Shown: piece by piece, positions 1 to 10,201 of the stretch
Position numbering within the stretch: the stretch's first letter is position 1
Layout: each line of letters begins with the position of its first letter
Assembly (NCBI RefSeq): GCF_000485595.1
Contig: NW_014577067.1
Location: forward strand, 671,915-701,823
Reading direction: 5' to 3'
DNA from: Priapulus caudatus
Lineage: Eukaryota > Priapulida > Priapulimorpha > Priapulimorphida > Priapulidae
Length of the DNA stretch: 29,909 nucleotides
The notes under the pieces: generated by a model
Databases searched by the model: none
The model's input: the letters and a program-made list of their open reading frames with translations, nothing else
What the model was told of the DNA's origin: nothing
Position numbers and translations under genes: made by a program

Positions 1-986
1 CATGGGCGCAGTTCAACGGCAGTAGGTTATACTTGTGGCTTCGATTACTTTTAGGCAATTTTTCTTTATAAGCAAGTACGCTATGTCGCTAGTATAGTAC
101 AGCTTAATGTTTGTGCTAATTATAGGACATACAAATTGTGGCTACAATTATGAAATTGTCTGCGCATCACTTCATACCATGGCAATTGTGCACATTGTAT
201 AGTGTATCAATGTATTAACAAGATAGCCTATATTTACCTGTCATTGTCGATGATGATGCCTGTCAGTACCTACTGTGAGCACCCATGTACTGTGCTGACC
301 ATCTATAACCTTACTATTAAACGCCTAAGGACTACAGAACAGAACGACATTAATGCAGTCAATGCTGCGCATCCATATACACGATATAGGTTCTATTAGC
401 TTTTGGATTATTTCTTAAATAATTTTCCTTGATTCTAGCTTTGATTGGGTTGATGTAAATTCTAATGCATTGGATGTAAGGATGAATTGTTGGTTCTTCA
501 CAACATGACACTGACAACCACACTGAATTACTGACATGAATGTGAATTTTAGATGGCAGCAATTATATTCAAATATTTGAATTTCATAACATTCTATCTT
601 CTTTAGTAGTTAAGATACACATGAAAAACATAAACTTAGCGTTAGTTAGATATAGAGCATTTAATCTTTATTTCTATAAAACTATAGTGAAATACATTTG
701 AAAATATAATGTGTTTTGAATTACGACATGTCTTTAATATATCTGTGCTTTGACACTAGTAACTTAAAGTTAAGGCCATAATATTTTACTTTTCAATTAT
801 AAAACAAGCATTTAGCTAAATGGCACTAGCTATTCCCTGATTTAAACAAAACTTCTGGACTGGCCAACATCAAGTGACACAATAATATTACGTCACTCAG
901 TCCTACAGTAGTAGTACACAAGTGTGAGACAGTTTGTATCACAGCCGGCATACAGTGTAGAATGTAGGTATCCAATGCTAGGAGTT

Positions 987-3285
987 TCACGGCGAAAGAA
1001 CTATAAGCAAACGTCTTTTTCGCGATACACCGCTGACCCAGGGGGTCGAGCCTTCACGCGATGTGCCATGACCATTGGACTTCAACTGATAACACAGGAG
1101 AGCCCGCCTGCAGCACATTACGCTGTGCACTCTACGTCTAGTGAACGTGCTTCCTCAGCTAGACGGAGCCACCGTGCAGAGCGATGGCGGGCATCTGGCC
1201 TCGCACACTGCCGCAGGTTGCCCGTGCAACTGGCCTCTGCGGTCTTCCTCACAACGATGGTTGCATCGTCTGGCAGGGGTGACCTTTGCCATCGACTGGG
1301 AGCGCCCTCTGTGAGGGCAACTGCGACTGCCCGGCGGGAGCATCCATGCGAATGCTGAAAACCGTGAGTCTGGAATTGGGTTGACATACGTGATGCTTCC
1401 ATTTGTTCGGTCCACGGCAGCTGTCGTGTGTCACTGTCTCGCCGATGAAGCTGAAGATCAGCCTGCGTGGTTACACTTAGAGACTGAGACAGAGTAACCT
1501 CTTTGACCGCTACGCTAGCAGCGCTCTGTGACGTTGAACTGCCGCAGCGGTTTTCTCTCTCAAGGTTGACGAGGCTTTACGCAATTGTTGTTTGGTGTCG
1601 GCGACGTACGAGCGTCAGCTCACCGCAGGGGCGCTAAGCGAGGCCCCCCGGTCGCTGAACGATGTTCTCCGCGTACAGCGTGCCGGGTGCTGTTGGGCCC
1701 GGCGTACCCGCCGCCACACAGCAATGCTGCTGGCAGCGCCGCGTCGCAAGAATCTATGAAATTTATCTTGTTCTGATTGTCGAGGTCCGGCGATGTAGAC
1801 GTTTCCAATTGACGGGGCTTAAGGCGACCCGGAGTGCATTGCTTGGAGCTTTCGCCGTCATGCGACGCCGCCACATCTCCACAACGGCAAACAGATTGCG
1901 AGGGTTCTTTGCGCCTCCGACGATGCCGACACGGCGCCATCTACGCCAGAGAGGCAGCCGCCGATGCTCGAGCTCTCGCTGTCTGCGCGATAATAGAGCG
2001 AGCTCCACCGTCTTCGTCGAGCGGAGATGCTCGCGGACGGCCTGAGCAAGCCGGCCTGTGCGCATAGCTGTTGTTCCGATTCTCGTTCGGCTCCGCTCCC
2101 GGCAATCGGCCACGCAGCTACAGCAGCATGGCCCCTATTCTTCCACCAGGTGGCGGTCAGTAGGGATAGCGCCCAGATCCTGAATGGTTCCGCGCGCAGG
2201 CGATGAACAGCACGTTCCTAGAGTTCGGCCCCGCGGGAACAGCCCGAGGCAACACATCCCAGGGCGAGAGCTGATTGCGGCTGCTCACGTCGCCTGCTGT
2301 TCCGCCCTCCTGTCGTGCCCATGCTGCCGTTCCCGCTACGGTTTCACCGCGCCCGGCTCGCAAGTTGATGTAGCGTACGGCGTGATGTCTCAGTGCGGCC
2401 ACGAAGGCAGTCGTGCCGACCAGCACAGACCCTGCGGCGCGTTCAGTCCTGCCTTCGGAGAAACTTCGTCTCTGAATCCGATTTTCTCCCGCGAACACAG
2501 TGAAACGACGACCACCGTTCCTGTCGCACGAGACGACATCGCGTTGTGTCGGCGTGTCCGAGATCGCCAGACGCGCCCGCCTAGCAATGACGGCCACCTT
2601 TCCGGAAGAGCAACTCCGCTCGAATAGACTTATCTCGCAAGAGCTTCGAGTCGATGTCGGGCTGGAGATGCGGCCCGCGGTCGGCGGAAGTATGAGAGCG
2701 TCGCCTCCCGTGAAGTGAAGCATCGTCGTGCGTGACCTCTCCATCATCACAGCAGCAGGCGCTCCGTCCTGTCCGAGAATCGCGACGTCGGCCAGCGCGC
2801 AGACGTGCAGCGCGTTCCAGCATGGTCAATTGCCGGAATCGTTCAACGACGGCGTGGGAGAAACAATTCGCGTAGCGGACGAACGCACTCGCGATGTTGT
2901 CAGCGTGCTCTCGTTATTCAAAACTTTGCCTGAATAACCCCGATGATGACAAAGACCATCTGGATCAAGTGATGAGCTCTTCTAACTGATGTTAGGTCTG
3001 GGAGAATGTGCTGCAGTTGATGGCAACAGTAGGTCCAGAGTCCAAAACAGATGATCCTCTTTACCATGCAAATCCCCATGTATGGAAAGTGGCTTCGAAG
3101 TATTTAACCAATGTAAGTCTCTCAACGCAAAGTCAGGCGCAATGAAATATTTTTCATATTTTCAATGTGATCATAAACTAAGGTTATCTACCTCATCTTA
3201 GGATTTGGCTGTTTCTTTTAGTCTGGCTTCCAGGAAAATGCTTTTCTGATATTAACTGCCTGATATTTTCTCCTCTGGGTCCCAT
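987..3285 (-). pseudogene. NHLRC2: Frame-broken second copy of NHLRC2 (pseudogene or sequencing-error copy)
   Basis: This is the reverse-complement counterpart of the intact gene at 13583-15766. The start codon maps to 3283-3285 and the stop to 987-989. The copy is about 2299 nt against 2184 nt, so it carries over 100 net inserted bases and no long reading frame survives. Fragments remain recognisable in several frames, for example the stretch around 2157-2750 that still spells pieces of the second and third NHL blades. The intergenic flanks are equally altered. Insertions outnumber deletions, the reverse of what old processed or duplicated pseudogenes usually show, so raw-read error in a fold-back or alternative-haplotype contig is a strong alternative to genuine decay. 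Confidence 0.75.
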
Positions 3286-4339
3286 TTTCGCTTTGAAAGG
3301 TACTGAGAAAAACAACAAGGGATTATAGCAATGAAATTTTTGCTGCTGTGTATTACGTGAATGCGCTGTTTAAACTACCCAACAAAGAACATATCATCAG
3401 ATATGACAGGACCCGTAATTTACCAGTTGCTCTCAAGGATGCAAGGTAGAAAAAAGCTTGCACCTTTTACAATTAACTCGCAAGACTAGAGGAAGAGAAG
3501 AATGCTAATATGAATGACAGTAACGAAAGCTTAATGAGACCAATTAAAATCCTTTTGAAGATGCCTTAGAGATGGCGTACCCAATGTCGAAGAAGCAATC
3601 ATGATTCATGTTATGGTCAGCAGCGGTTCGATAACGTGATAACTAACTAATCATGTCAAATCAAGGGACTATTTACAATTCTAAAATCATAGTAATAGTA
3701 GATGGTTCAAATGGAGACATGGCGCAGATTTGTCAGCCTTATGTTCATTTTCGTCAATGTGGGTGTAATTGAACGAGATGTTGTTCTGTGAATGTTTCGG
3801 ATCTGGATGCTGGATAGGTTTTCTGCGTTAGCCCACGTTTACGTGGATAATACCCGTAGGATAGGCTATACTAGGAACGTAGGATACAATAATGTAACCC
3901 AAAACACAGGATAGGGTTGCCTATCCTGTGTTGTTACATTGATTGTATCTATAGGAACGCTATAGCTAGACATGGGGTGTGACCTATGCTTGGTAAAGCC
4001 AGGAGTCAGCCTTTGGTTCATCGGTTGTTCAGGTGACAATCGACGAGCCAAGATGATCGACTCCGCGAGTAGTACAGTAATAGCTAGTATACTAGTAATA
4101 CATAGTAGTACTCTACTAGTACTACTACTAGTAGTAGCCCGACGCAGGCTGTGTGACTAATACGTCAATATACGCAACGTCTTGCCTAGGGTTAGAAAGA
4201 CCTATAGGGTGGCGGGCGAGTCTAGCACAAGATCAGAGTCACTGTGGGGGAGCCGACAGCAGAGAGCGCCGTGTGAAAACACAACGATCGAGTCACTGCG
4301 CGCCCAAGGAATTACTGCATAACGGATACGAAATTTATC
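3286..4339. other. Gene-free part of the left arm, upstream of the NHLRC2 copy
   Basis: Inverted counterpart of about 12583-13582. It holds a degraded copy of the 71-bp palindrome (about 3884-3957) and an ACT/AGT trinucleotide tract at about 4067-4137. No reading frame here resembles a known protein. Confidence 0.6.
3884..3957. mobile_element. Palindromic mini-element, left-arm copy
   Basis: It begins GATACAATAATGTAACCC and ends with the imperfect complement running to GATTGTATCTA. It is the inverted-arm version of the cleaner element at 12944-13014. The AGGAACG direct repeats on both sides match part of the CGTTCCCTA duplication seen there. Small indels interrupt the right half. Confidence 0.6.
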
Positions 4340-5010
4340 CGTCACTTGTTGTTGGAAGTTTTTAATGTTTTTATTCATTGAAACTTCTTCTAATATGCGT
4401 TCTGGGCGAAATATTTTTATGTTGTGTTTACAGATCCGCCGACCGAATTTTCAAGAAAAACGCAAAAAAAATAAAAATTGAAAATCTGTATTTTTTTATT
4501 CCCGCCGACCTTTTCTCTAAAAAATATGAATTAAAAAAATTCAAATGTAAAAAACAAAAACATTTCATAAACAAATAGTTCTATAATAAAAGTAAAAATA
4601 ATTACAAGTTGAGTTTTGTTTTTTATTATTTTTCTTAAAATACTTTAATATCATGTATAACAGTTATCACTGTATTTTGACTTGTTTGATCTGACAAAAC
4701 ATTTTTTTTTTTTTTACCCTACCGAGTCAACAACAACAAACAAAATTCTGTATTAAACCAACAAAAAAAGAAATGTGGCCTTACGAGTATGATAGATTTT
4801 TAGCCTTTCTGTAGCTATAATTATGACATTACATAAGATCAGGAGTTAATAAAGACAAATTTGTCTTATTAACTCCTGATATAGATACATATGCACTGCG
4901 CAAAGTATAAAATATTTTAAGCTATTCTTATTTGTTTTGCTTTGCATTAGTTGAATAAAATTACCCAAGGTCTCGTGAAACAAAAACAAAGTCCAAGATT
5001 ACACATGCGC
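4340..5010 (-). repeat. AT-rich block, copy 1 (inverted)
   Basis: This is one of three copies of the same 600-670 bp AT-rich segment; the others are at 11071-11732 and 11981-12582 in the opposite orientation. It contains the 40-bp palindrome CAGGAG...CTCCTG near 4840-4879, with one base missing. A lysine-rich 66-codon frame at 4378-4578 is shared loosely with the other copies but is broken in copy 3. Its composition reflects AAA/AAT runs, so I do not call it a gene. Confidence 0.85.
4840..4879. mobile_element. 40-bp palindrome CAGGAG...CTCCTG, left-arm copy
   Basis: Same palindrome as at 11197-11236 and 12108-12147, with one T missing from the right half. Confidence 0.6.
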
Positions 5011-6341
5011 AGCGCACACACGCACACGCACATGCAACACGCAGCAGCACACGCACACGCACACGCACACGCACACGCACACAGTGACACACTCACACGC
5101 ACACGCGCCGCGCACGCACACGCACACACAGTGGACACACTCACACGCACACGGCGCACGCACTTCCGCACACACAGTGACACACTCACAGAAATACGCA
5201 CACGCATACGCACACGCACACACAGTGACACACTCACACGCACACGCACACGCACTCACACACACACGCACCACGCACACACAGTGACACACGCACACGC
5301 ACACGCACACGCACACGCACACGCACACGCACACGCACTCGCACACACAGTGACACACTCACACGCACACGCACAGCCACACACAAAGGACACACAACAC
5401 GCACGCGCGCACACGCACACGCACACACACACACAGTGACACACTCACAGCGCAACGCAACACGCATACGCACGCGCGCACGCACTCGCACACGCACACG
5501 CACACGCACAGCGCCACAAATGACACAAACACGCACGCACGCCACACGCACGCACGCACGCACACGCACACGCACACTGCACACGCACACGCACGACATA
5601 AAACACGCACGCACACGCACTCACATGCACACGCACACATAAAGCACGCAGCGCACTACGCACTCACATCACAACGCACTAACATGCAACGCACACTCAC
5701 ACGTACACACGAGTGACACACTCACACGCACACGCACACACGGTGACACACAAACACGCACACGCACAGGGCACACGCACATGCACACGCACACACGCAC
5801 ACGCACACGCACCACGCACACGCACACGCAGGCACGCACACGCACACGCACTCGCACACACAGTGACCAGGGGCATGTACAGGGGGGGGGGTCCAGGGGT
5901 CCGGACGCCGCCTCCCCTGCTCGCGCAGAAAACGCATCTAAGGGGGTCTAATTTAAAAAAAATTCTGGGGGAGGGCCGCCTCGCGTGCCTGAGGGGAGCC
6001 CCTTCGCGTGCTCGCAAGTTTGGGTTACGGTTAGACCCCCCCCCCCTGGTACAAATCCTGTACATGCCCCTGGTGACACACTCACATGCACATGCACACG
6101 CACACGCATACGCACACGCACACACAAGGACACACAAACACGCACACGTACTCGCACACACAGTGACACACTCGGACGCACACGCACACGCACACGCACG
6201 CACACGCACGCACACGCACACACAAGGATACACAAACACGCACGTGCGCAACATTGCATGCACACACACAGCGACGCACTCGCACATGCACTCGCACACA
6301 CAGTGACACACTCACACGCACACACGCACGCACGCACGCAG
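4999..6341. repeat. CA/CACG microsatellite-minisatellite array
   Basis: About 1.3 kb of alternating purine-pyrimidine CACACG/CGCACA sequence. A recurring longer unit, GTGACACACTCACACGCAC, is spaced irregularly through the array. The reverse-complement unit occurs in the GT array at 11813-11980, so the two arrays are inverted homologues at the inner ends of the arms. Histidine/threonine- and cysteine/valine-rich open frames on both strands are by-products of the repeat. A TIR element interrupts the array at 5868-6072. Confidence 0.95.
5868..6072. mobile_element. Non-autonomous TIR element (hAT-like ends), copy 1, in the CA array
   Basis: This 205-bp element starts CAGGGGCATGTACAGG and ends in the complement GTACATGCCCCTG. 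It is flanked by the 5-bp duplication GTGAC (5863-5867 and 6073-6077). Removing the element and one GTGAC restores the array's normal unit, so the empty site can be read directly. G and C runs of 8-10 bases sit just inside the ends. There is no coding capacity. CAGGG termini are usual for hAT elements; most hATs make 8-bp duplications, but 5-bp types are described, so the superfamily is an inference. Confidence 0.85.
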
Positions 6342-6813
6342 TTATAAAATAGTAGTTACCTGTCACGAAATAATCAGAACAAAATAGTGGAGAATTTTGA
6401 CGGACTCCAGTGCGTACGCATTTACATTTACTCATTTACTCATTTACATTTAAGTGGCAGTCAGCCACTTATGACTTATCAGCGCCTCTCTGGACTCTTA
6501 TGTCATTTTGGCAGCTCAAAAAAATATCTTTTCTTATCTGTGCAATATATATGGTATGATTGTGACAACCTACTACTTGGCTCTATTCGCCCGGCGCCCG
6601 CACCTATACCGTAGTCTATATAATATATATATAGTATACCATAGTCTAGGGTATAGTATAGAGTATGCATATTATATTTTACTGTCATCAGATAGAGACG
6701 AAAGGCAGCTAGGTCTCGTTGTCAGTAGTTTATTCAGTAAAAAACTAAAAATGAAAATACAGAGAATAAGTTTTTACTAGTACTACTAGTACTACTACTA
6801 CTAGTACTAGTAG
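6342..6813. other. Gene-free stretch with TA-rich and ACT/AGT tracts
   Basis: No credible gene. A TA-rich imperfect palindrome lies around 6610-6660. An ACTAGT-type trinucleotide tract at 6775-6813 abuts the next TIR element. Short open frames here show no family resemblance. Confidence 0.5.
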
Positions 6814-7266
6814 CAGCTCCCGTAGCCAGGGAGGTTAGGGGGGTTCGAACGAACCCCCCCCAAGCAAACAAATTTTTTTTTTGAAAATTTGCAAGAATTT
6901 CACCTCCATTTTAGTGTAATAATTGCAAAATCTCCATCGTGCGGGAGGGTGAACAGTGAACACCCCCCTCCCACACTCTCCCCCGCCTTGGTCGCTTGCT
7001 TCCCTTGCCTGGTTGCTTCGGCCGAGCAGGGGCGTGTACAGGGGGTCCAGGGAGTCTGGACCCCCCTTGCCTCGCGCAGAAAACGCATCTGAAGGGGTCT
7101 AATTTTAAAAATTTTCTGGGGGAGGGCCAGACCCCCCTTCGCGTGCTCGCAACTTTGGGTTACGGTTTTACCCACCCCTGGTAGTAATTCTGTACACGCC
7201 CCTGCCGAGCAAATTGCCAACATTGAAAAATGAACCCCCACCCAATATAAGCTGGCTACGGGCCTG
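6814..7266. mobile_element. Host TIR element (CAG...CCCGTAGCCAG ends) carrying a nested element
   Basis: The left end reads CAGCTCCCGTAGCCAGGG and the right end is the complement of CAGGCCCGTAGCCAGC. Poly-C/poly-G-rich subterminal DNA follows (AACCCCCC on the left, TGAACCCCCACCC on the right). The element is interrupted at 7027-7204 by a copy of the 5868-6072 family, leaving about 270 bp of its own sequence. A target duplication is not clear because the flanks are both ACT/AGT repeats. Confidence 0.65.
7027..7204. mobile_element. Non-autonomous TIR element (hAT-like ends), copy 2, nested
   Basis: This 178-bp element starts CAGGGGCGTGTACAGG and ends TGTACACGCCCCTG. The 5-bp duplication CCGAG lies on both sides (7022-7026 and 7205-7209). 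Its interior matches copy 1, including the shared blocks CGCGCAGAAAACGCATCT and TTTGGGTTACGGTT. It lies inside another TIR element, so it inserted later. Confidence 0.85.
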
Positions 7267-7395
7267 CATAGTCTAGTACTACATACTACAGTTGGGCATC
7301 ATAGTGTTTACATACAAAGTCAAAGGTGAAAGGGTACGCTATGAAACATCATTTAACATGTGGCGCCCTCACCACTTCAAACGGGTACAAATATA

Positions 7396-8449
7396 GTGCG
7401 TTCGATTTGCTTCCCCAAGTTAACCTGGTCTACTCGGGCCAGCCCAAATACGTTCGATTGGCAGTCACGTGGTATTTTTTCGTTACCCGGGTCAACCCGT
7501 GTGAGAATGAAGTGAGCGGCTCGCGCGAGGTGCCTCACTTATAGTGGGCGTTCGATTTGCTTCCCAAGTTTAACCTGGTCTACTCGGGCCAGCCCCAAAT
7601 TCGTTCGATTTGGCAGTCACGTGGTATTTTTTCGTTACCCGGTCAACCCGGTGAGAATGAACGTGAGCGACTGCGCCGCAGGTGCTCACTTGGGGGGGGG
7701 CTTGGGTAAGTATCCACAATCCATTGCAACCATGCACCATGCATGGCGACAATATCAGTAGCATAGATCAGTGCGGGGATCAGTGCTGCATGAATGTTAA
7801 GCAGTGTGAATGACCTGTTTATAGTTTGCTCAAGGACGTGAGTGGATAGGACTGATGTTTATTACTGGACATTGCTCTCTATCCTTGAGCCCGCTGCATT
7901 CTTAAATTTCATTAATATAAGATTGCAATTGTTATTCTTTTTTTTCTTGTCACGGCATCCATGTATAATTAACCCGGGTTAACCCAAAAACCGTTCGTTT
8001 ATCTTCGCCTAACCCAGATGCGTTCGATTTCGTACCCAGGTTAACCCAGGTGTGCTCTGGGGAAGCAAATCGACACGGCACTGTTAGGCGGGGGCTTGGG
8101 GAAGTATCCCACAATCCATTGCAACCATACACCTATGCATGGCGACAATATCAGTGGCGGTATCAGTGCTGCATGAATGTAGCAGTGTGAATGACTGCGT
8201 GTGTTTGCTCAAGGACGGTGAGTGGATGGGATGATGTTTATTACTGGACATGCTCTCTATCATTGAGCCGCTTATTCTTAGATTTTATTAATAATAAGAT
8301 TGCAATTGCTATTCTTTTTTTCTTGTCCACTGGCATCCATGATTAATTAACCCGGGGTTAACCCAAAAACCGTTCGTTTATCTTCCCTACCCCCAGATGC
8401 CGTTCGATTTCGTACCCAGGTAGCTCTGGGGAAAGCAAATCGAACGCAC
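7396..8449. mobile_element. TIR element with TA target duplication and internal repeats
   Basis: About 1054 bp. The left end is GTGCGTTCGATTTGCTTCCC and the right end its complement with one extra base. Both are flanked by TA (7394-7395 and 8450-8451), as in Tc1/mariner-type elements. The left module is duplicated (7396 and 7544 starts, ~148-bp period). The right module is duplicated (7695-8078 and 8093-8449, ~395-bp period), and an internal right end ends near 8078. This suggests two tandem or nested copies. No transposase frame is present. Confidence 0.75.
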
Positions 8450-8528
8450 TAATACTAAAGGGTAATGCTATCCCACGGGCGTGGAGGGAGGTGACCGCAA
8501 TGTGGCAGCACTAGTGTTGGGATAGTGT

Positions 8529-8583
8529 TTAGGATTAGGGTTAGGGTTAGGGTTAGGGTTAGGATTAGGGTTAGGTTTAGGGT
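8529..8583 (+). repeat. Interstitial telomere-like TTAGGG repeats, block 1
   Basis: A mix of TTAGGG, ATTAGGG and TTTAGG units, G-rich on the plus strand, inside the TIR element at 8460-8831. Confidence 0.9.
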
Positions 8584-8667
8584 AGCTCTAGTACTTAGCC
8601 CGCAGATCGCTGCCGCAGGCCTGCGGCAGCCTGCGCAGCGATCCTGCGGCTATAGTTACTAGAGCTA
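8583..8667. repeat. Hairpin with TAGCTCTAGTACT stem, member 1
   Basis: The left arm starts TAGCTCTAGTACTTAGCC and the right arm ends GGCTATAGTTACTAGAGCTA. The inner stem CGCTGCCGCAGG/CCTGCGGCAGC is a second, independent palindrome. The outer stem is shared with members at 9657-9899, 9907-10013 and 10421-10507. Confidence 0.8.
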
Positions 8668-8696
8668 GGGTTAGGGTTAGGATTAGGGTTAGGTTA
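8665..8696 (+). repeat. Interstitial telomere-like TTAGGG repeats, block 2
   Basis: GGGTTAGGG-type units directly after hairpin member 1, in the same orientation as block 1, as if the hairpin had been inserted into one telomere-like tract. Confidence 0.85.
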
Positions 8697-8836
8697 GAGA
8701 TTAGGCGTTAGGGTTTTTGCATCATGATATCTGTCCCCACACCATAGATTAATTTTTAGGGTTAACGTTTTGAACGTCATCGTCAACGTTATCACGTGAC
8801 CTCCCTCCACGGCCCGTGGGATAGCAACACCCTAAA

Positions 8837-9520
8837 CACCCCTAAACGTAGGGCCCCTACCGGTACGCGTAGCAACGACATATAAATACTGCTGCGATTA
8901 ACAGAACAAGCTCGATAACTAACTTAATTTCAAAAGTCAAATGTACTTGTTTAGCTTGTTTACGACTATCTTTGAACAATTTGACTCGGGTTTTTAGCTC
9001 ACTTTTGTCAGTTCGCGACTTTGCCTTGAGGGCTGTTGGGTGTTGTTGGTGACTCTTATATATATAATCTATTTATTATATTATATTATAGAGATCAGTG
9101 GTTAGTATCTATGGTTGGCCCGTGGTTTGATAGACTGACCTTATATCCTTTAGTTAAATACGGTTGTGTAATACTTGCGTAGCGAGTGAGCGAGGCACTG
9201 CAAGTTAGGAACCCATCTACGCCCAGGATCTTGGGGCGGATGGTCAGATGTTATGTTCAAACAGCTAGATATAGACTGGATCAAGGTCACTGTCTCGCCG
9301 CCTCTATTATGTATGTCATTACACAAGTTGAGCGCGGAAACCGACTATACATCTATCGGATCCCTGCAGAAGACTTTTGCACAAGTTGCAGAACGTTTAG
9401 ATTAGGTAGGAATGAATTGAATATGCATTGAATATGCATTGAATAATGATAATAATATACTAGATAATATGATAAGCATGTACATATGTACATCTGCTAT
9501 ACGTGTATATACATATATAT
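8837..9520. other. Gene-free stretch
   Basis: No gene, TIR or long repeat that I can support. It contains an AT run at 9058-9090 and a short ATTGAATATGCATTGAATAATG near-repeat at about 9415-9445. The 81-codon frame at 9186-9431 has no recognisable motif. Confidence 0.4.
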
Positions 9521-9588
9521 ATATATCAAAGAGTGGATAAGTAGCGATTAATCCAAGATGGATCTCTATTATCTCCACTCTTGATATA
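9521..9588. repeat. Imperfect palindrome, ATATATCAA(A)GAGTGGA stem
   Basis: The left stem ATATATCAAAGAGTGGATAA is complemented by TTATCTCCACTCTTGATAT, with a ~28-nt loop. It lies in AT-rich DNA. It may be another short TIR element; no duplication can be read in the TA-rich flanks. Confidence 0.6.
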
Positions 9589-9689
9589 TTATAATATTAA
9601 TATTAATTATTATATATGTATATAGTTCTGCGGTAACTCCTTAGGCCAGGGTGTGCCTAGCTCTAGAACTATGGCCCTCTGGGTTCAAT

Positions 9690-9845
9690 GATAGAGAACA
9701 TGGGTCCCAATAAAACCAATGTAATTTACATCAATATAAATATAATATTACATCAATATAATAGGTTAGGGTTAGGGTTATGGTTAGGGTTAGGATTAGG
9801 GTTAGGTTTAGGCACATTGTTTTATTGGACCCATGTTCTCCTATC
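9690..9845. mobile_element. Inner TIR element (GAGAACATGGGTCC ends) with telomere-like core
   Basis: The left end GATAGAGAACATGGGTCCC continues AATAAAACCAATGT. The right end is its complement ACATTGTTTTATTGG...CCATGTTCTCCTATC. The interior contains an AT-rich stretch and TTAGGG-type repeats. No coding capacity. Confidence 0.7.
9763..9811 (+). repeat. Interstitial telomere-like TTAGGG repeats, block 3
   Basis: GGTTAGGGTTAGGG units with single-base variants, G-rich on the plus strand, at the core of the inner TIR element. Confidence 0.9.
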
Positions 9846-9906
9846 CTTGGCGCGCCTCTGCTCCTGCGGCGGAGCGGAGGGCTATAGTTCTAGAGCTAGG
9901 GTGTGC

Positions 9907-10013
9907 CTAGCTCTAGTACTTTACTGTATAGCCCGCATACATTAACTGCCGGCTGGCACCAGCCGCGGGTAACAGCGGCAGTTAATGTAAGCGGGCTATA
10001 GTACTGAGCCTAG
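9907..10013. repeat. Hairpin-family member 3
   Basis: The outer stem is CTAGCTCTAGTACT...GTACTGAGCCTAG. The inner stem GCCCGCATACATTAACTGCC pairs with GGCAGTTAATGTAAGCGGGC. A GC-rich loop (GGCTGGCACCAGCC) is itself palindromic. The inner stem differs in sequence from members 1 and 4 although the outer stem is conserved. Confidence 0.8.
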
Positions 10014-10030
10014 GGGTGTGCTAGATTATA

Positions 10031-10201
10031 GATACAATACTACTGTCAATAGTCAAGAATGTAACCCAAACCCAGGATAGGGGCATCCTATCCTAGGTTT
10101 GGGTAGCCCGACCAGGCTGTGCGACGGATTGTCTATACACAGTATTCTAACGCTAGCAATACCGTTTCTTGGAGCTAGGGTTTGGGTTACATTATTGTAT
10201 C
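10031..10201. mobile_element. Longer member of the GATACAATA palindrome family
   Basis: It starts GATACAATA and ends TTTGGGTTACATTATTGTATC, like the 71-bp element at 12944-13014, but is 171 bp long. Inside, GTAACCCAAACCCAGGATAGG pairs with CCTATCCTAGGTTTGGG (about 10060-10104). A 'GTAGCCCGACCAGGCTGTG' stretch nearby is shared with the arm regions near 4133 and 12750. It may be a composite or an older copy with an insertion. Confidence 0.6.

Larger units (their letters stand above)
1..5010 (-). repeat. Left arm of a large inverted repeat (noisy copy of about 11981-16703)
   Basis: Read as reverse complement, this segment follows the right arm base by base: the AASDH upstream region (1-986), NHLRC2 coding sequence (987-3285), the NHLRC2 upstream region (3286-4339) and an AT-rich block (4340-5010). 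Position 1 corresponds to about 16703, just before the AASDH start codon, so the arm probably continues beyond the window. Differences are mostly single-base insertions and short slips scattered evenly over coding and non-coding DNA. From NHLRC2 start to position 1 the left copy is about 3285 nt, against about 3120 nt on the right. This looks more like unpolished long-read sequence than like an aged duplication, but I cannot separate the two here. Confidence 0.9.
8460..8831. mobile_element. TIR element with telomere-like interior
   Basis: The left end is GGGTAATGCTATCCCACGGG and the right end is the complement of GGTGTTGCTATCCCACGGG; similarity continues about 35 bp inward (GTGGAGGGAGGT). CTAAA lies on both sides (8455-8459 and 8832-8836) as a likely 5-bp duplication. 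The interior holds TTAGGG-type repeats on both sides of a hairpin at 8583-8667. No coding capacity. Confidence 0.75.
9657..9899. mobile_element. Hairpin-family member 2, hosting a second TIR element
   Basis: The outer ends are CTAGCTCTAGAACTATGGCCC and the complement GGGCTATAGTTCTAGAGCTAG (20 paired positions). A second element with its own TIRs lies inside at 9690-9845. Confidence 0.7.

Noticed and set aside
924-2937. Open frames on both strands in the left arm
   Set aside because: They are fragments of the frame-broken NHLRC2 copy and its antisense, not separate genes.
4378-4578. Lysine-rich 66-codon frame, echoed at 11495-11697 (minus)
   Set aside because: It follows A-rich runs, is broken in the third copy (12313-12525), and shows no family motif. 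Copies share it because the DNA block is duplicated.
4951-6435. Many overlapping open frames rich in His/Thr or Cys/Val on both strands
   Set aside because: They are translations of the CA/CACG array, open in every frame because the repeat lacks stop codons.
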